64,000 nucleotides of DNA from Flavobacterium sp. ACN2 (GTDB lineage Bacteria > Bacteroidota > Bacteroidia > Flavobacteriales > Flavobacteriaceae): positions 1-64,000 of the forward strand of contig NZ_MRCM01000017.1 of NCBI RefSeq assembly GCF_002303885.1, given 5' to 3'. This document shows, in pieces, positions 16,183-23,263 of this stretch; position 1 is the first letter of the stretch; every line of letters begins with the position of its first letter. A program made the translations under genes and the position numbers. The notes below the pieces were generated by a model. That model was not told where the DNA came from. It saw only the letters and a program-made list of their open reading frames with translations, and ran no database searches.

Positions 16183-16222
16183 AAGGTTCTAAGGTCCTGA
16201 GATGCTAAGGTTCTAAGTTTTT
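16183..16222. repeat. Family B left arm, flanking the four-helix-bundle gene
   Basis: AAGGTTCTAAGGTCCTGAG and ATGCTAAGGTTCTAAG, then T-rich. It pairs with the arm at 16636-16677 and matches the arms at 8646-8718 and 27000-27148. Confidence 0.88.
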
Positions 16223-16274
16223 GTTTTTGAAAGTTTTTTCTTATTTTTAATTCTTCGAATTAAAAATATTAAGC

Positions 16275-16640
16275 ATGAGCAATTTTAGAACTTTATTGGT
16301 TTGGCAGAAATCTATGACCTTGATTACCAAAATTTATTCCTTAACAAACAAATTCCCCAAAGAAGAAGTCTTTGGATTAACTTCACAAATTAGACGTAGT
16401 TCGATTTCTATTCCCAGTAATATTGCCGAAGGATTTGGAAGAGAAAGTGATAAAGATCTTTTACGCTTCTTAAACATTTCTGTTGGCTCATTATTTGAAA
16501 TGCAAACGCAGTTAGAAATAGCAAAAAACATATCTTATTTAAAAGAAGAAGATTTTAATAACTTATATGAGGACAGTCGCGAAGTAGAAAGAATGTTAGT
16601 TTCTTTTATAAAAAAAGTAAAAGACAGAACCAAACCTTAG
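16275..16640 (+). CDS. Four-helix-bundle protein (S23 / 23S rRNA intervening-sequence protein family)
   Basis: A 121-aa helical protein of the four-helix-bundle family (PF05635, S23-like), first known from intervening sequences in bacterial 23S rRNA genes. Marks: LLVWQKSMTLITKIYSLTNKFPKEEVFGLTSQIRRSS, SIPSNIAEGFGR, LRFLNISVGSLFEMQTQLEIA. It is not in an rRNA gene here. It stands alone between inverted repeats at 16183-16222 and 16636-16677, and its stop codon (TAG at 16638) lies inside the right repeat. That makes gene and repeats one unit of about 495 bp. Molecular role unknown; RNA or DNA binding has been suggested for the family because of its basic surface. Confidence 0.9.
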   Translation: MSNFRTLLVWQKSMTLITKIYSLTNKFPKEEVFGLTSQIRRSSISIPSNIAEGFGRESDKDLLRFLNISVGSLFEMQTQLEIAKNISYLKEEDFNNLYEDSREVERMLVSFIKKVKDRTKP

Positions 16641-16677
16641 TACCTTAGCATCTCAGAACCTCAGTACCTAAAAAAAT
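16636..16677. repeat. Family B right arm, overlapping the four-helix-bundle stop codon
   Basis: CCTTAGTACCTTAGCATC and TCAGAACCTCAGTACC are the inverted counterpart of 16183-16222. The arm ends directly before the ATG of the nucleoid-associated protein gene at 16678. Confidence 0.88.
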
Positions 16678-17736
16678 ATGATCAACTTATTCAATACCCA
16701 CATCGACACCCTTTCCATACACCGCGTTGGAAACAAAAGTCGTAACGAAGCTATTTTTTTATCAGAGCAACCATTCAACTTAAATGATGAGATTGTTCCT
16801 TTGATTAAAGAATTCTTTTTTAAGCCTTTTAGAGAAAAAGAAGAAAACTATTATCAGTTTGCACACGAAGTGGACTTGGACTACAACGACATGTTTAAGT
16901 ATGCAACTGAGATTTTTGCAAATCCGTCAAATGTTCATGAAGTTTCTAAAAACATCACAAAACATTTATACGAGCAGTCAAATCACCCGCACATTAAAAA
17001 CGGAGAGGTTTATGTAACCTATTTGACAAACTTAAGTATTGACAACAATGTTGTTGATGCGATCGGAATTTTTAAAAGTGAGTTACAAGCAGACTTTTTA
17101 CAGTTTGAAGAAAATAACAGTAACCTTGAGATGATTTTACAACAGGGAATCAACCTGAATAAATTAGATAAAGGATGTTTGATCTTCAACTACAAAAAAG
17201 AAGAAGGATACAAAATCCTGACTGTAGACAGCAACCGTTATGATGCACGTTACTGGTTAGAGCACTTTTTATCTGTTGATGCTTTTGAAGATGAAAATTT
17301 CATCACTAAAAAATATTTGAAATTCTGTCAAAACTTCGCAAAAGACGTGGTTTTGCCAGCAGAAGACAAGAAAGAGGAAGTAATGTTTATGAACCGATCT
17401 GTGAATTATTTCGCTAAAAATGATCAGTTTGAAGAACAGAATTTCTTGAATGAAGTAATTGATAATCCTGATTTGATCCCTGAATTTAAAAACTATAAAG
17501 TTGATAAAGGAGAAAAATACAGCATCGAAGATGTTACCTCATTCCCAATTGCCAACGCAGCAGTTTCTGACGCTAGAAAATCGATTAAAAATGTAATTAA
17601 TTTGGATACTCATATTCAGATTAAAATGGATTTTATTAATCCTGAAAGCGCAGAAAAATTTGTGGAAAAAGGCTGGGATGAAGAAAAACAAATGTATTAC
17701 TACTTAGTTTACTTCAACAAAGAAGAAAAAAGCTAA
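16678..17736 (+). CDS. Nucleoid-associated protein (NdpA/YejK-like)
   Basis: A 352-aa protein of the 37-kDa nucleoid-associated family. Marks are the N-terminus INLFNTHIDTLSIHRVGNKSRNE, FFKPFREKEENYYQFAHEVDL, HPHIKNGEVYVTYL, and the C-terminal IQIKMDFINPESAEKFVEKGWDEE. It likely binds chromosomal DNA in the cytoplasm. The family B element ends at its ATG, so its native upstream region was displaced or the repeat now forms its leader; no TAnnTTTG box is visible nearby. A strong terminator follows at 17774-17809. Confidence 0.9.
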   Translation: MINLFNTHIDTLSIHRVGNKSRNEAIFLSEQPFNLNDEIVPLIKEFFFKPFREKEENYYQFAHEVDLDYNDMFKYATEIFANPSNVHEVSKNITKHLYEQSNHPHIKNGEVYVTYLTNLSIDNNVVDAIGIFKSELQADFLQFEENNSNLEMILQQGINLNKLDKGCLIFNYKKEEGYKILTVDSNRYDARYWLEHFLSVDAFEDENFITKKYLKFCQNFAKDVVLPAEDKKEEVMFMNRSVNYFAKNDQFEEQNFLNEVIDNPDLIPEFKNYKVDKGEKYSIEDVTSFPIANAAVSDARKSIKNVINLDTHIQIKMDFINPESAEKFVEKGWDEEKQMYYYLVYFNKEEKS

Positions 17737-17773
17737 GAAGTTTTCATTTTCTATTACTTACTTATTAATACAG

Positions 17774-17809
17774 AAAACGGCAGTTACAAATGTAATTGCC
17801 GTTTTTTTA
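17774..17809 (+). terminator. Rho-independent terminator
   Basis: Stem AAAACGGCAGTTAC / GTAATTGCCGTTTT with a short loop and a T run. It lies between convergent genes and the A-rich left flank may let it work on both strands. Confidence 0.88.
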
Positions 17810-17827
17810 TTGTCTTGAATTTTAATG

Positions 17828-18409
17828 TTATAAAACCGAAAATACGGCTTTTACAATATCATCGTAAACTTGTTTGTTTCTTTCTCCAGCACGAGCCCAA
17901 ACTCGAATTCCCGAATAATTATTAAAGATAAATCGGGCCAAAACTTTTGCCTCCAGCTGTTTGGAAATATGTCCAGCCTCCTGCCCTTTTTTAACAGCGT
18001 TTGTAAAAACTTCTTCCATAGTTTGGCTGTTGCTTTTTACAATTTTAGCAATTTCTTCATCGTGCATAGCCAATTCTACAGACGAGTTAACCATAAAACA
18101 GCCTTTTGTAATTCGGTCTTCCAAACTTTCGATAACAGCTTGCTTAAAAATAGCCTGTAATGTTTCTTTGATATTTTCAGATTTTTCTAAAAGCTCCTTG
18201 ACAGTATCTTGCGATTGTTGCTGATAACGCTGTAAAGACTTTGTAAACAATTGCTGCTTATCGCCAAAAGTATCATACAAACTAGAACGGCTCAAACCTA
18301 AGTGAGTTACCAAATCCTGAGCCGAAGTTCCGTTGTAACCTTTGTGCCAAAAAATTTCTATTGCTTTATCTAAAGCCTGATCTTCATTAAATTCTTTTGT
18401 TCTAGCCAT
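17828..18409 (-). CDS. TetR/AcrR family transcriptional regulator
   Basis: A 193-aa repressor-type regulator. The helix-turn-helix is at residues about 8-50: FNEDQALDKAIEIFWHKGYNGTSAQDLVTHLGLSRSSLYDTFGDK. The C-terminal ligand domain has GCFMVNSSVELA and the typical end. An in-frame ATG exists further upstream at 18475, but the promoter box TATCTTTG (18433-18440) lies inside that extension, so MARTKEF at 18409 is the likely start. A GGAACAATCGTTCC palindrome upstream suggests autoregulation, and the same site stands before the SDR gene. Confidence 0.93.
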   Translation of the reverse strand: MARTKEFNEDQALDKAIEIFWHKGYNGTSAQDLVTHLGLSRSSLYDTFGDKQQLFTKSLQRYQQQSQDTVKELLEKSENIKETLQAIFKQAVIESLEDRITKGCFMVNSSVELAMHDEEIAKIVKSNSQTMEEVFTNAVKKGQEAGHISKQLEAKVLARFIFNNYSGIRVWARAGERNKQVYDDIVKAVFSVL

Positions 18410-18432
18410 GACATTCCAATTAAATTCATTTA

Positions 18433-18463
18433 CAAAGATATAAAAATACGGAACAATCGTTCC
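18433..18463 (-). promoter_or_regulatory. Promoter and operator of the TetR gene
   Basis: The -7 box TATCTTTG is at 18433-18440. The operator GGAACAATCGTTCC is at 18450-18463, 9 bp upstream of the box. It differs by one base from the core of the operator at 19285-19312. Confidence 0.75.
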
Positions 18464-18480
18464 TGAATTAGTCAAAAAAA

Positions 18481-19233
18481 TTATAATACGGTATTTACGA
18501 TAAGTCCACCATCTACCACAATTTCAGATCCAGTTATAAACGACGCATCCTCTGAAGCTAAGAAACTAACTGTTTTCGCAACTTCTGCAGCTTGTCCAAA
18601 ACGTTTTAATAAAATTTTCTCACCTAAAGCAGATCCCAATCCTTCTACTTCTTCTTTTTCTAAACCCACTTTTCCGTACAATGGTGTTTCAATTGGACCA
18701 GGAGAAACCGCATTTACTCTAATTTTTCTTGAAGCCAATTCTACAGCAAAAACTTTATTTAAAGATAATACGGCTGCTTTACTTGCGGCATAAACACTAG
18801 AATTTGGCATTCCAACATGAGCGTTTACAGAAGTATTAAAGATAATTGAACCTCCATCGTTTAAAATTGGTAATACTTTTTGAACGGTAAAATAAACTCC
18901 TTTTACGTTCACATTCATGATACTGTCATAATGATCTTCTGAAGCTGAATCTAGAGGCGCAAAAGCTGCTATTCCAGCATTCAAGAATAAAATATCCACT
19001 TTTCCGAATTTTGCTTTTACTTCTTCAACCAAATTATCAATTGATTTTAAATCAGATTGATCGGCTACAATTCCTGTAACATTCAATTCTGTTTCCGCTT
19101 TCGCTAAAGCTTCTTTGTTTCTACCTGTTACAATTACTTTTGCTCCTTTTGATACTAAATCGGCTGCCGCTGCATATCCGATTCCACTATTACCACCTGT
19201 CACGATTGCTACTTTGTTTTCTAAACTTTTCAT
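18481..19233 (-). CDS. SDR family NAD(P)-dependent oxidoreductase
   Basis: A 250-aa classical short-chain dehydrogenase/reductase. Cofactor motif TGGNSGIG (12-19), NAG at 85-87, catalytic Ser135, Tyr148 and Lys152 (YAASK), and the C-terminal SFITGSEIVVDGG. Arg38 in TGRN suggests NADPH preference. The substrate is unknown. It lies upstream of the TetR gene in the same direction with a 71-bp gap. Each gene has its own promoter with the same operator, so the TetR protein probably controls this reductase and itself. Confidence 0.93.
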   Translation of the reverse strand: MKSLENKVAIVTGGNSGIGYAAAADLVSKGAKVIVTGRNKEALAKAETELNVTGIVADQSDLKSIDNLVEEVKAKFGKVDILFLNAGIAAFAPLDSASEDHYDSIMNVNVKGVYFTVQKVLPILNDGGSIIFNTSVNAHVGMPNSSVYAASKAAVLSLNKVFAVELASRKIRVNAVSPGPIETPLYGKVGLEKEEVEGLGSALGEKILLKRFGQAAEVAKTVSFLASEDASFITGSEIVVDGGLIVNTVL

Positions 19234-19276
19234 TTTTATCTGTTTTTAAGTTATTGATTATTCAATTATTACAGTA

Positions 19277-19312
19277 CAAAGATATAATAACGGAACGATC
19301 GTTCCGTTATTA
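19277..19312 (-). promoter_or_regulatory. Promoter and 28-bp perfect palindromic operator of the SDR gene
   Basis: The -7 box TATCTTTG is at 19277-19284. Directly upstream, 19285-19312 is a perfect 28-bp palindrome with core GGAACGATCGTTCC. It covers the -33 region, so binding of a repressor would block RNA polymerase. Confidence 0.82.
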
Positions 19313-19434
19313 ATAATGTTAATTTTTAGTTAAAATAAAAAAGCACTTCCCGAAACCCTTTAATTCTAAGGAAAACAACTATTTAACTATAGAGGAAAGA
19401 AATCGAAAAATGTCGAGTATTCTTAATTTATCCT

Positions 19435-19442
19435 TAATTTTG
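19435..19442 (+). promoter_or_regulatory. -7 promoter box of the GAF-like gene
   Basis: TAATTTTG fits TAnnTTTG, 18 bp before ATG 19461. The -33 element is not clear. Confidence 0.5.
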
Positions 19443-19460
19443 CATTAAAAAATAACTCAG

Positions 19461-21830
19461 ATGGATATTCAATTTTTTAAAGAAAGTCCTTTTACCACTA
19501 TAATTTCATTTCACAAGCTAATTGAATCTTTTGAAGAAATTGCGCAATCAAATGTTGATTACAGGTCAAACTATGCCAAAGCGATTTTAGAACAGATTGA
19601 ATTAATTCCGGAACTTAGGACTGGAATCCAGGATTATTCGGTTATCAAAAACAATGAAGCTTTAATTAAAAATATATTAGCCGATTTATTTCCGACTGCA
19701 TTGACGCACAACGAAATAAAAGCGGTAACAATTCCGTTTCAAAATATCTCCTTCAATTATACGGAGCGCTTCAAGAAAATCTTGAAAAATGCGGGAGACG
19801 AATTTTATATGGAAATTCGTGATTTTAGCGAACATCAATTTTACATCAATAACTGCTGTTTAATTTTAAGCAACTATTACAAACAGCATATTGACTTCAA
19901 TCAGCCATTTTTCTACGATATTCCAGATGAAAATGGCGTTGAAAAACATTACCGCATTTTGTACAATGCCGATTTCATGGAAATTATTCCTACTGAAAAC
20001 GCTATTCCTTTAACTCAAGAAGATATCGATCAATTAATAGATAATTACAACGATATTGATTTATGGAAATCTAAATTTCCTAAAGGAAGCTGGATTTTAA
20101 GAGGTTTTGGTATTGTTTCTTTGTTTGATGCAACGACCGAAAGTGCTATTTCTATATTGAAAAGTAATCTCTTGAAGCCTGGTCCAAAAACAGTGACAAC
20201 TGGTGAGGAGGTTTCTAATATTTTCCAATCGATTTTTAATCTTCCAAACTTGAAAGTTGGATTCATTATTTACAATCCCGAGGAAGAGAAATTTATGCGA
20301 CCTGCGAAATACGAAAACCAACTCAAAAGCTTCTTACTTTCTTCTGATCAGGAAGTAGATTGCAAAAATGCTTTTTTTGGATGTTCCTTTGAAAATTTAC
20401 TGGACAATAGAGAACCTTTTGTTATTTCTAATGTCAGCAAATTCACTGAAGAACAAACTAATAAAAGATTAGGCGAACATTTACTACAACAAGCAATTCA
20501 GAGCTGTATTTTTGCTCCAGTCATCAAAAGCGGACATTTGTTAGGTGTTGTCGAATTGGTTTCTGAAAATCCGAGAGATTTAAATAGCGTAAATGCTACA
20601 AAACTAGATTTGGTTCTTCCCTATTTAACTGACACAATTGATCGTTACAATACTGATATGCAGCACCAGATCGAAGCGATTATTCAGCGAGAATATACTA
20701 CAATTCACCCTAGCGTTTACTGGAAATTTAAAAGGGAATCACAAAATTACTTTCAGAATATGAATCATACTAAAGATTATATTTTTAAAGAAATTGTTTT
20801 TAAAAATGTATATCCGTTGTATGGCCAGATTGATATTAAAGGTTCGTCTGAACATCGAAATGAAACTGTAAAAATTGATTTAAAAAGTCAGCTTACAGCT
20901 CTTTTGGAGATCTTTGATAATCAAGAATCTAATTCGAATCTTGTTCTTTTGGAACAGAGAAAATTTGAACTTGAATCGCTTAGAAGCGAACTGGATCTTC
21001 CTTTAAAAGCAGATACAGAACAACATGTTCAGCGTTATATTGAAGAAGAAATTCATCCGATTTTAAAAAATACTAAAAGCAATGCGAAAAGCGAAAAGCT
21101 GGAAAAATTGTACTTTGAAAAACTGGACGAAAAAACTGGAATGTTTTACCACGAAAGAAAAAAGTTCGACAATGCAATGTCGATTATCAATAAAAGATTG
21201 GCAACTGTTTTAGACAGAAAACAAGTTGAAGCACAACAGATTTATCCGCATTATTACGAACGTTTTAAAACAGATGGTGTAGAGCATAATTTGTATATTG
21301 GAGCTTCAATTTCGCCAACTAAACCATTCGATATCATGTATCTGCATAATCTTCGTTTATGGCAATTGCAGACTTTATGCGAAATGGAATTGGAACATCA
21401 TGACCTTAAAACTTCATTACCATACGAATTGGATGTTACTTCGTTGATTTTGGTTTTCAGTTCTGCCCTTTCAATCCGTTTTAGAATGGATGAAAAACGT
21501 TTTGATGTTGATGGAACTTATAATGCAAGATACGAAGTCGTTAAAAAACGAATTGACAAATCGCATATTAAAGGAACAAACGAAAGAATTACTGAGAAAG
21601 AGAAAATCACCATTGTATATTCTCAAAATAGCGAAGAAGCAGAATATTTAAAATATATTAAATATTTACAGCACAAGAAAATTCTTGAGCCTTCTATTGA
21701 ACAATTTGAAGTTGAAGATCTTCAGGGAGTTTCAGGTTTGAGAGCTATTCGCGTTAAAGTAATTAATAATAATGCAGACCCAGGGGTTAAAAAAATAACC
21801 TATCAAGATTTATTAGATGAGCTCAACTAA
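19461..21830 (+). CDS. Large cytoplasmic protein with a GAF-like domain
   Basis: A 789-aa protein without signal peptide or membrane segments. Residues about 240-400 look like a GAF domain: SNIFQSIFNLPNLKVGFIIYN, FVISNVSKF, SCIFAPVIKSGHLLGVVELVS. The rest is mostly helical and charged. The C-terminal third (HDLKTSLPYELDVTSLILVF, SIRFRMDEKRFDVDGTYNARYE) resembles nothing I can name. No kinase, cyclase or HTH motif is seen. It has its own promoter and a strong terminator, and lies convergent to the HD-PycTM gene. It looks like a Bacteroidota-specific conserved protein, perhaps a regulator that binds a small molecule. Confidence 0.7.
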   Translation: MDIQFFKESPFTTIISFHKLIESFEEIAQSNVDYRSNYAKAILEQIELIPELRTGIQDYSVIKNNEALIKNILADLFPTALTHNEIKAVTIPFQNISFNYTERFKKILKNAGDEFYMEIRDFSEHQFYINNCCLILSNYYKQHIDFNQPFFYDIPDENGVEKHYRILYNADFMEIIPTENAIPLTQEDIDQLIDNYNDIDLWKSKFPKGSWILRGFGIVSLFDATTESAISILKSNLLKPGPKTVTTGEEVSNIFQSIFNLPNLKVGFIIYNPEEEKFMRPAKYENQLKSFLLSSDQEVDCKNAFFGCSFENLLDNREPFVISNVSKFTEEQTNKRLGEHLLQQAIQSCIFAPVIKSGHLLGVVELVSENPRDLNSVNATKLDLVLPYLTDTIDRYNTDMQHQIEAIIQREYTTIHPSVYWKFKRESQNYFQNMNHTKDYIFKEIVFKNVYPLYGQIDIKGSSEHRNETVKIDLKSQLTALLEIFDNQESNSNLVLLEQRKFELESLRSELDLPLKADTEQHVQRYIEEEIHPILKNTKSNAKSEKLEKLYFEKLDEKTGMFYHERKKFDNAMSIINKRLATVLDRKQVEAQQIYPHYYERFKTDGVEHNLYIGASISPTKPFDIMYLHNLRLWQLQTLCEMELEHHDLKTSLPYELDVTSLILVFSSALSIRFRMDEKRFDVDGTYNARYEVVKKRIDKSHIKGTNERITEKEKITIVYSQNSEEAEYLKYIKYLQHKKILEPSIEQFEVEDLQGVSGLRAIRVKVINNNADPGVKKITYQDLLDELN

Positions 21831-21847
21831 ATAGTTGAGCTTTTTTT
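21821..21847 (+). terminator. Rho-independent terminator of the GAF-like gene
   Basis: GCTCAACTA - AA - TAGTTGAGC followed by seven T. The stem overlaps the last codons and the stop codon of the gene. Confidence 0.92.
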
Positions 21848-21854
21848 GTTTTTT

Positions 21855-21987
21855 AAACACATAGAAACATAGATTTTAAAACTTAAAAAAGGCGTTTCAC
21901 TTGCATCAATTCACATAGCTATGTGTGAGAAACTAGTTTCTTTCTTTATTCTTTGTAGATAAGAAAAAACTATGTTTCTATGTGTTT
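21855..21987. repeat. Family C miniature inverted-repeat element, 133 bp (second copy)
   Basis: Terminal inverted repeats 21855-21872 (AAACACATAGAAACATAG) and 21970-21987, with an inner palindrome TCACATAGCTATGTGTGA at 21911-21928. Same length and reversed interior relative to 11491-11623. It sits between the terminators of two convergent genes. Confidence 0.88.
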
Positions 21988-22008
21988 AAAAATATTTCTG
22001 TATAAAAA

Positions 22009-22041
22009 AACTTTGTCAAAGTTTGAAACTTTGACAAAGTT
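22009..22041 (-). terminator. Terminator of the HD-PycTM gene (perfect 16-bp stem)
   Basis: AACTTTGTCAAAGTTT, one-base loop, and the exact reverse complement, followed by a T run on the minus strand. It lies 9 bp after the gene's stop codon. Confidence 0.85.
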
Positions 22042-22049
22042 AATTAGCT

Positions 22050-23237
22050 TTAAATTGATTTAAAAGCAATCACAAATGCGATTACGGTTATGATGATTCC
22101 GAACATAAAAAAGTTATAGGCAATTCGGAGTAAATTATATTTTCGCTGTAAAACCAATCCTAGATAATACAAATCTTTGATCATGGTTGAGTACAAATAA
22201 TCACGGTCTTTCATCATTTCATTCATTGCCCAATCGTAATCTTCAAGAGGCATTTTATAGAAATTTCCAAAAAACATTAAATTCACTTTTTTAGCCTCCA
22301 CATCGTCTCTTGTAAAAAATCCAGAAGTTACTTTTGGACGCGTAGAAAGAATGGCAAAAATAATCGTAATTACACTAGACATCAGCATAATAAAAGTCGG
22401 AACAACTAAATGTGCATTTTTTGGACTGTCTAATTTTGGAATAATAGAAGACAAGGCAATCGAAATAATAATCGCATTTACCGACAATAATATATTGGCT
22501 TTACTATCTGCAATACCGCTTAGACGAGTATGATTTCCGAGAGTGACACGAAACAGAGTATCAATTCCGCGGTCTGGTTTTTCAGCTTTTTCAGCTTTTT
22601 CTTTCTTTTTATTTTCTTCCTCAAGTGCAGCAGCGGCTTTCAATTCCTGCTTATTGATTTTTTTCTGAATCATTAATAGATTTTTTTCCTTCAGAGGTTG
22701 CCATTTTCTTAAAGCATAATCGGTATAAAATCTATGTTTATTCAACAAGAAATTTAAATTTTCTCTTGTCCATTCGGCATTAGAAAAACTAACTATTCCT
22801 GCATTTTTCAATTCCAGACGCAATAATTCGCAAGTTGTAGCATATTCCGCTCCCATTAAATGCGCGTAATCTGCATCTCTTATAATTTTTTCAAGATGCG
22901 TTTTAGGTTCATATTCTTTAACTGTCGCTAAAATTAAACTTGAAACAAGCGCAATAAATTCTTCTGATTTTCCTTTTTTACGCAAAAAATCTGCTGCAAT
23001 TTCAGTGCTTTTCTGCTCATGATTTTCATATCCTTCTATATATCCAGTGTCGTGAAACCATGCAGCAACCAAAAGTGCCTCTTTATCCTCGCCTTCTACA
23101 TCTTCTTTTTTACAAAGTTCTTTTACCGCTGTAACCACCGTAAAAGTATGATTAAAATTATGGTAAGAATATAAATTAGAAAGTTTATCTTTGAGTAAAT
23201 TACCGACAAAATCTTCGGATTGTTCTATTAGATTCAT
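22050..23237 (-). CDS. HD phosphohydrolase fused to a Pycsar-effector-like (PycTM) membrane domain
   Basis: A 395-aa protein in two parts. Residues 1-180 form an HD domain with His30, His62-Asp63 (WFHDTGY), His73 and Asp121 or Asp123 (RDADYAHLMG), the metal ligands of HD phosphohydrolases. After a charged Lys/Glu linker (about 195-220), residues 225-395 match the PycTM type of Pycsar effector: TLGNHTRLSGIADSKANILL just before helix one, then membrane helices at about 247-265, 275-297 and 370-393. In Pycsar anti-phage systems such a protein is triggered by cCMP or cUMP from a neighbouring cyclase. No cyclase gene lies in this window, so a different signal or a housekeeping role is possible. 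It is divergent from the phosphoesterase gene with only 26 bp between the start codons. Confidence 0.85.
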   Translation of the reverse strand: MNLIEQSEDFVGNLLKDKLSNLYSYHNFNHTFTVVTAVKELCKKEDVEGEDKEALLVAAWFHDTGYIEGYENHEQKSTEIAADFLRKKGKSEEFIALVSSLILATVKEYEPKTHLEKIIRDADYAHLMGAEYATTCELLRLELKNAGIVSFSNAEWTRENLNFLLNKHRFYTDYALRKWQPLKEKNLLMIQKKINKQELKAAAALEEENKKKEKAEKAEKPDRGIDTLFRVTLGNHTRLSGIADSKANILLSVNAIIISIALSSIIPKLDSPKNAHLVVPTFIMLMSSVITIIFAILSTRPKVTSGFFTRDDVEAKKVNLMFFGNFYKMPLEDYDWAMNEMMKDRDYLYSTMIKDLYYLGLVLQRKYNLLRIAYNFFMFGIIITVIAFVIAFKSI

Positions 23238-23263
23238 AAAGAATATTTTTATACCACTAAATT

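Noticed and set aside
22050..23237. Complete Pycsar defence system
   Set aside because: Only the effector-like domain is present; no uridylate or cytidylate cyclase gene lies on either side, and neighbours are not defence genes.
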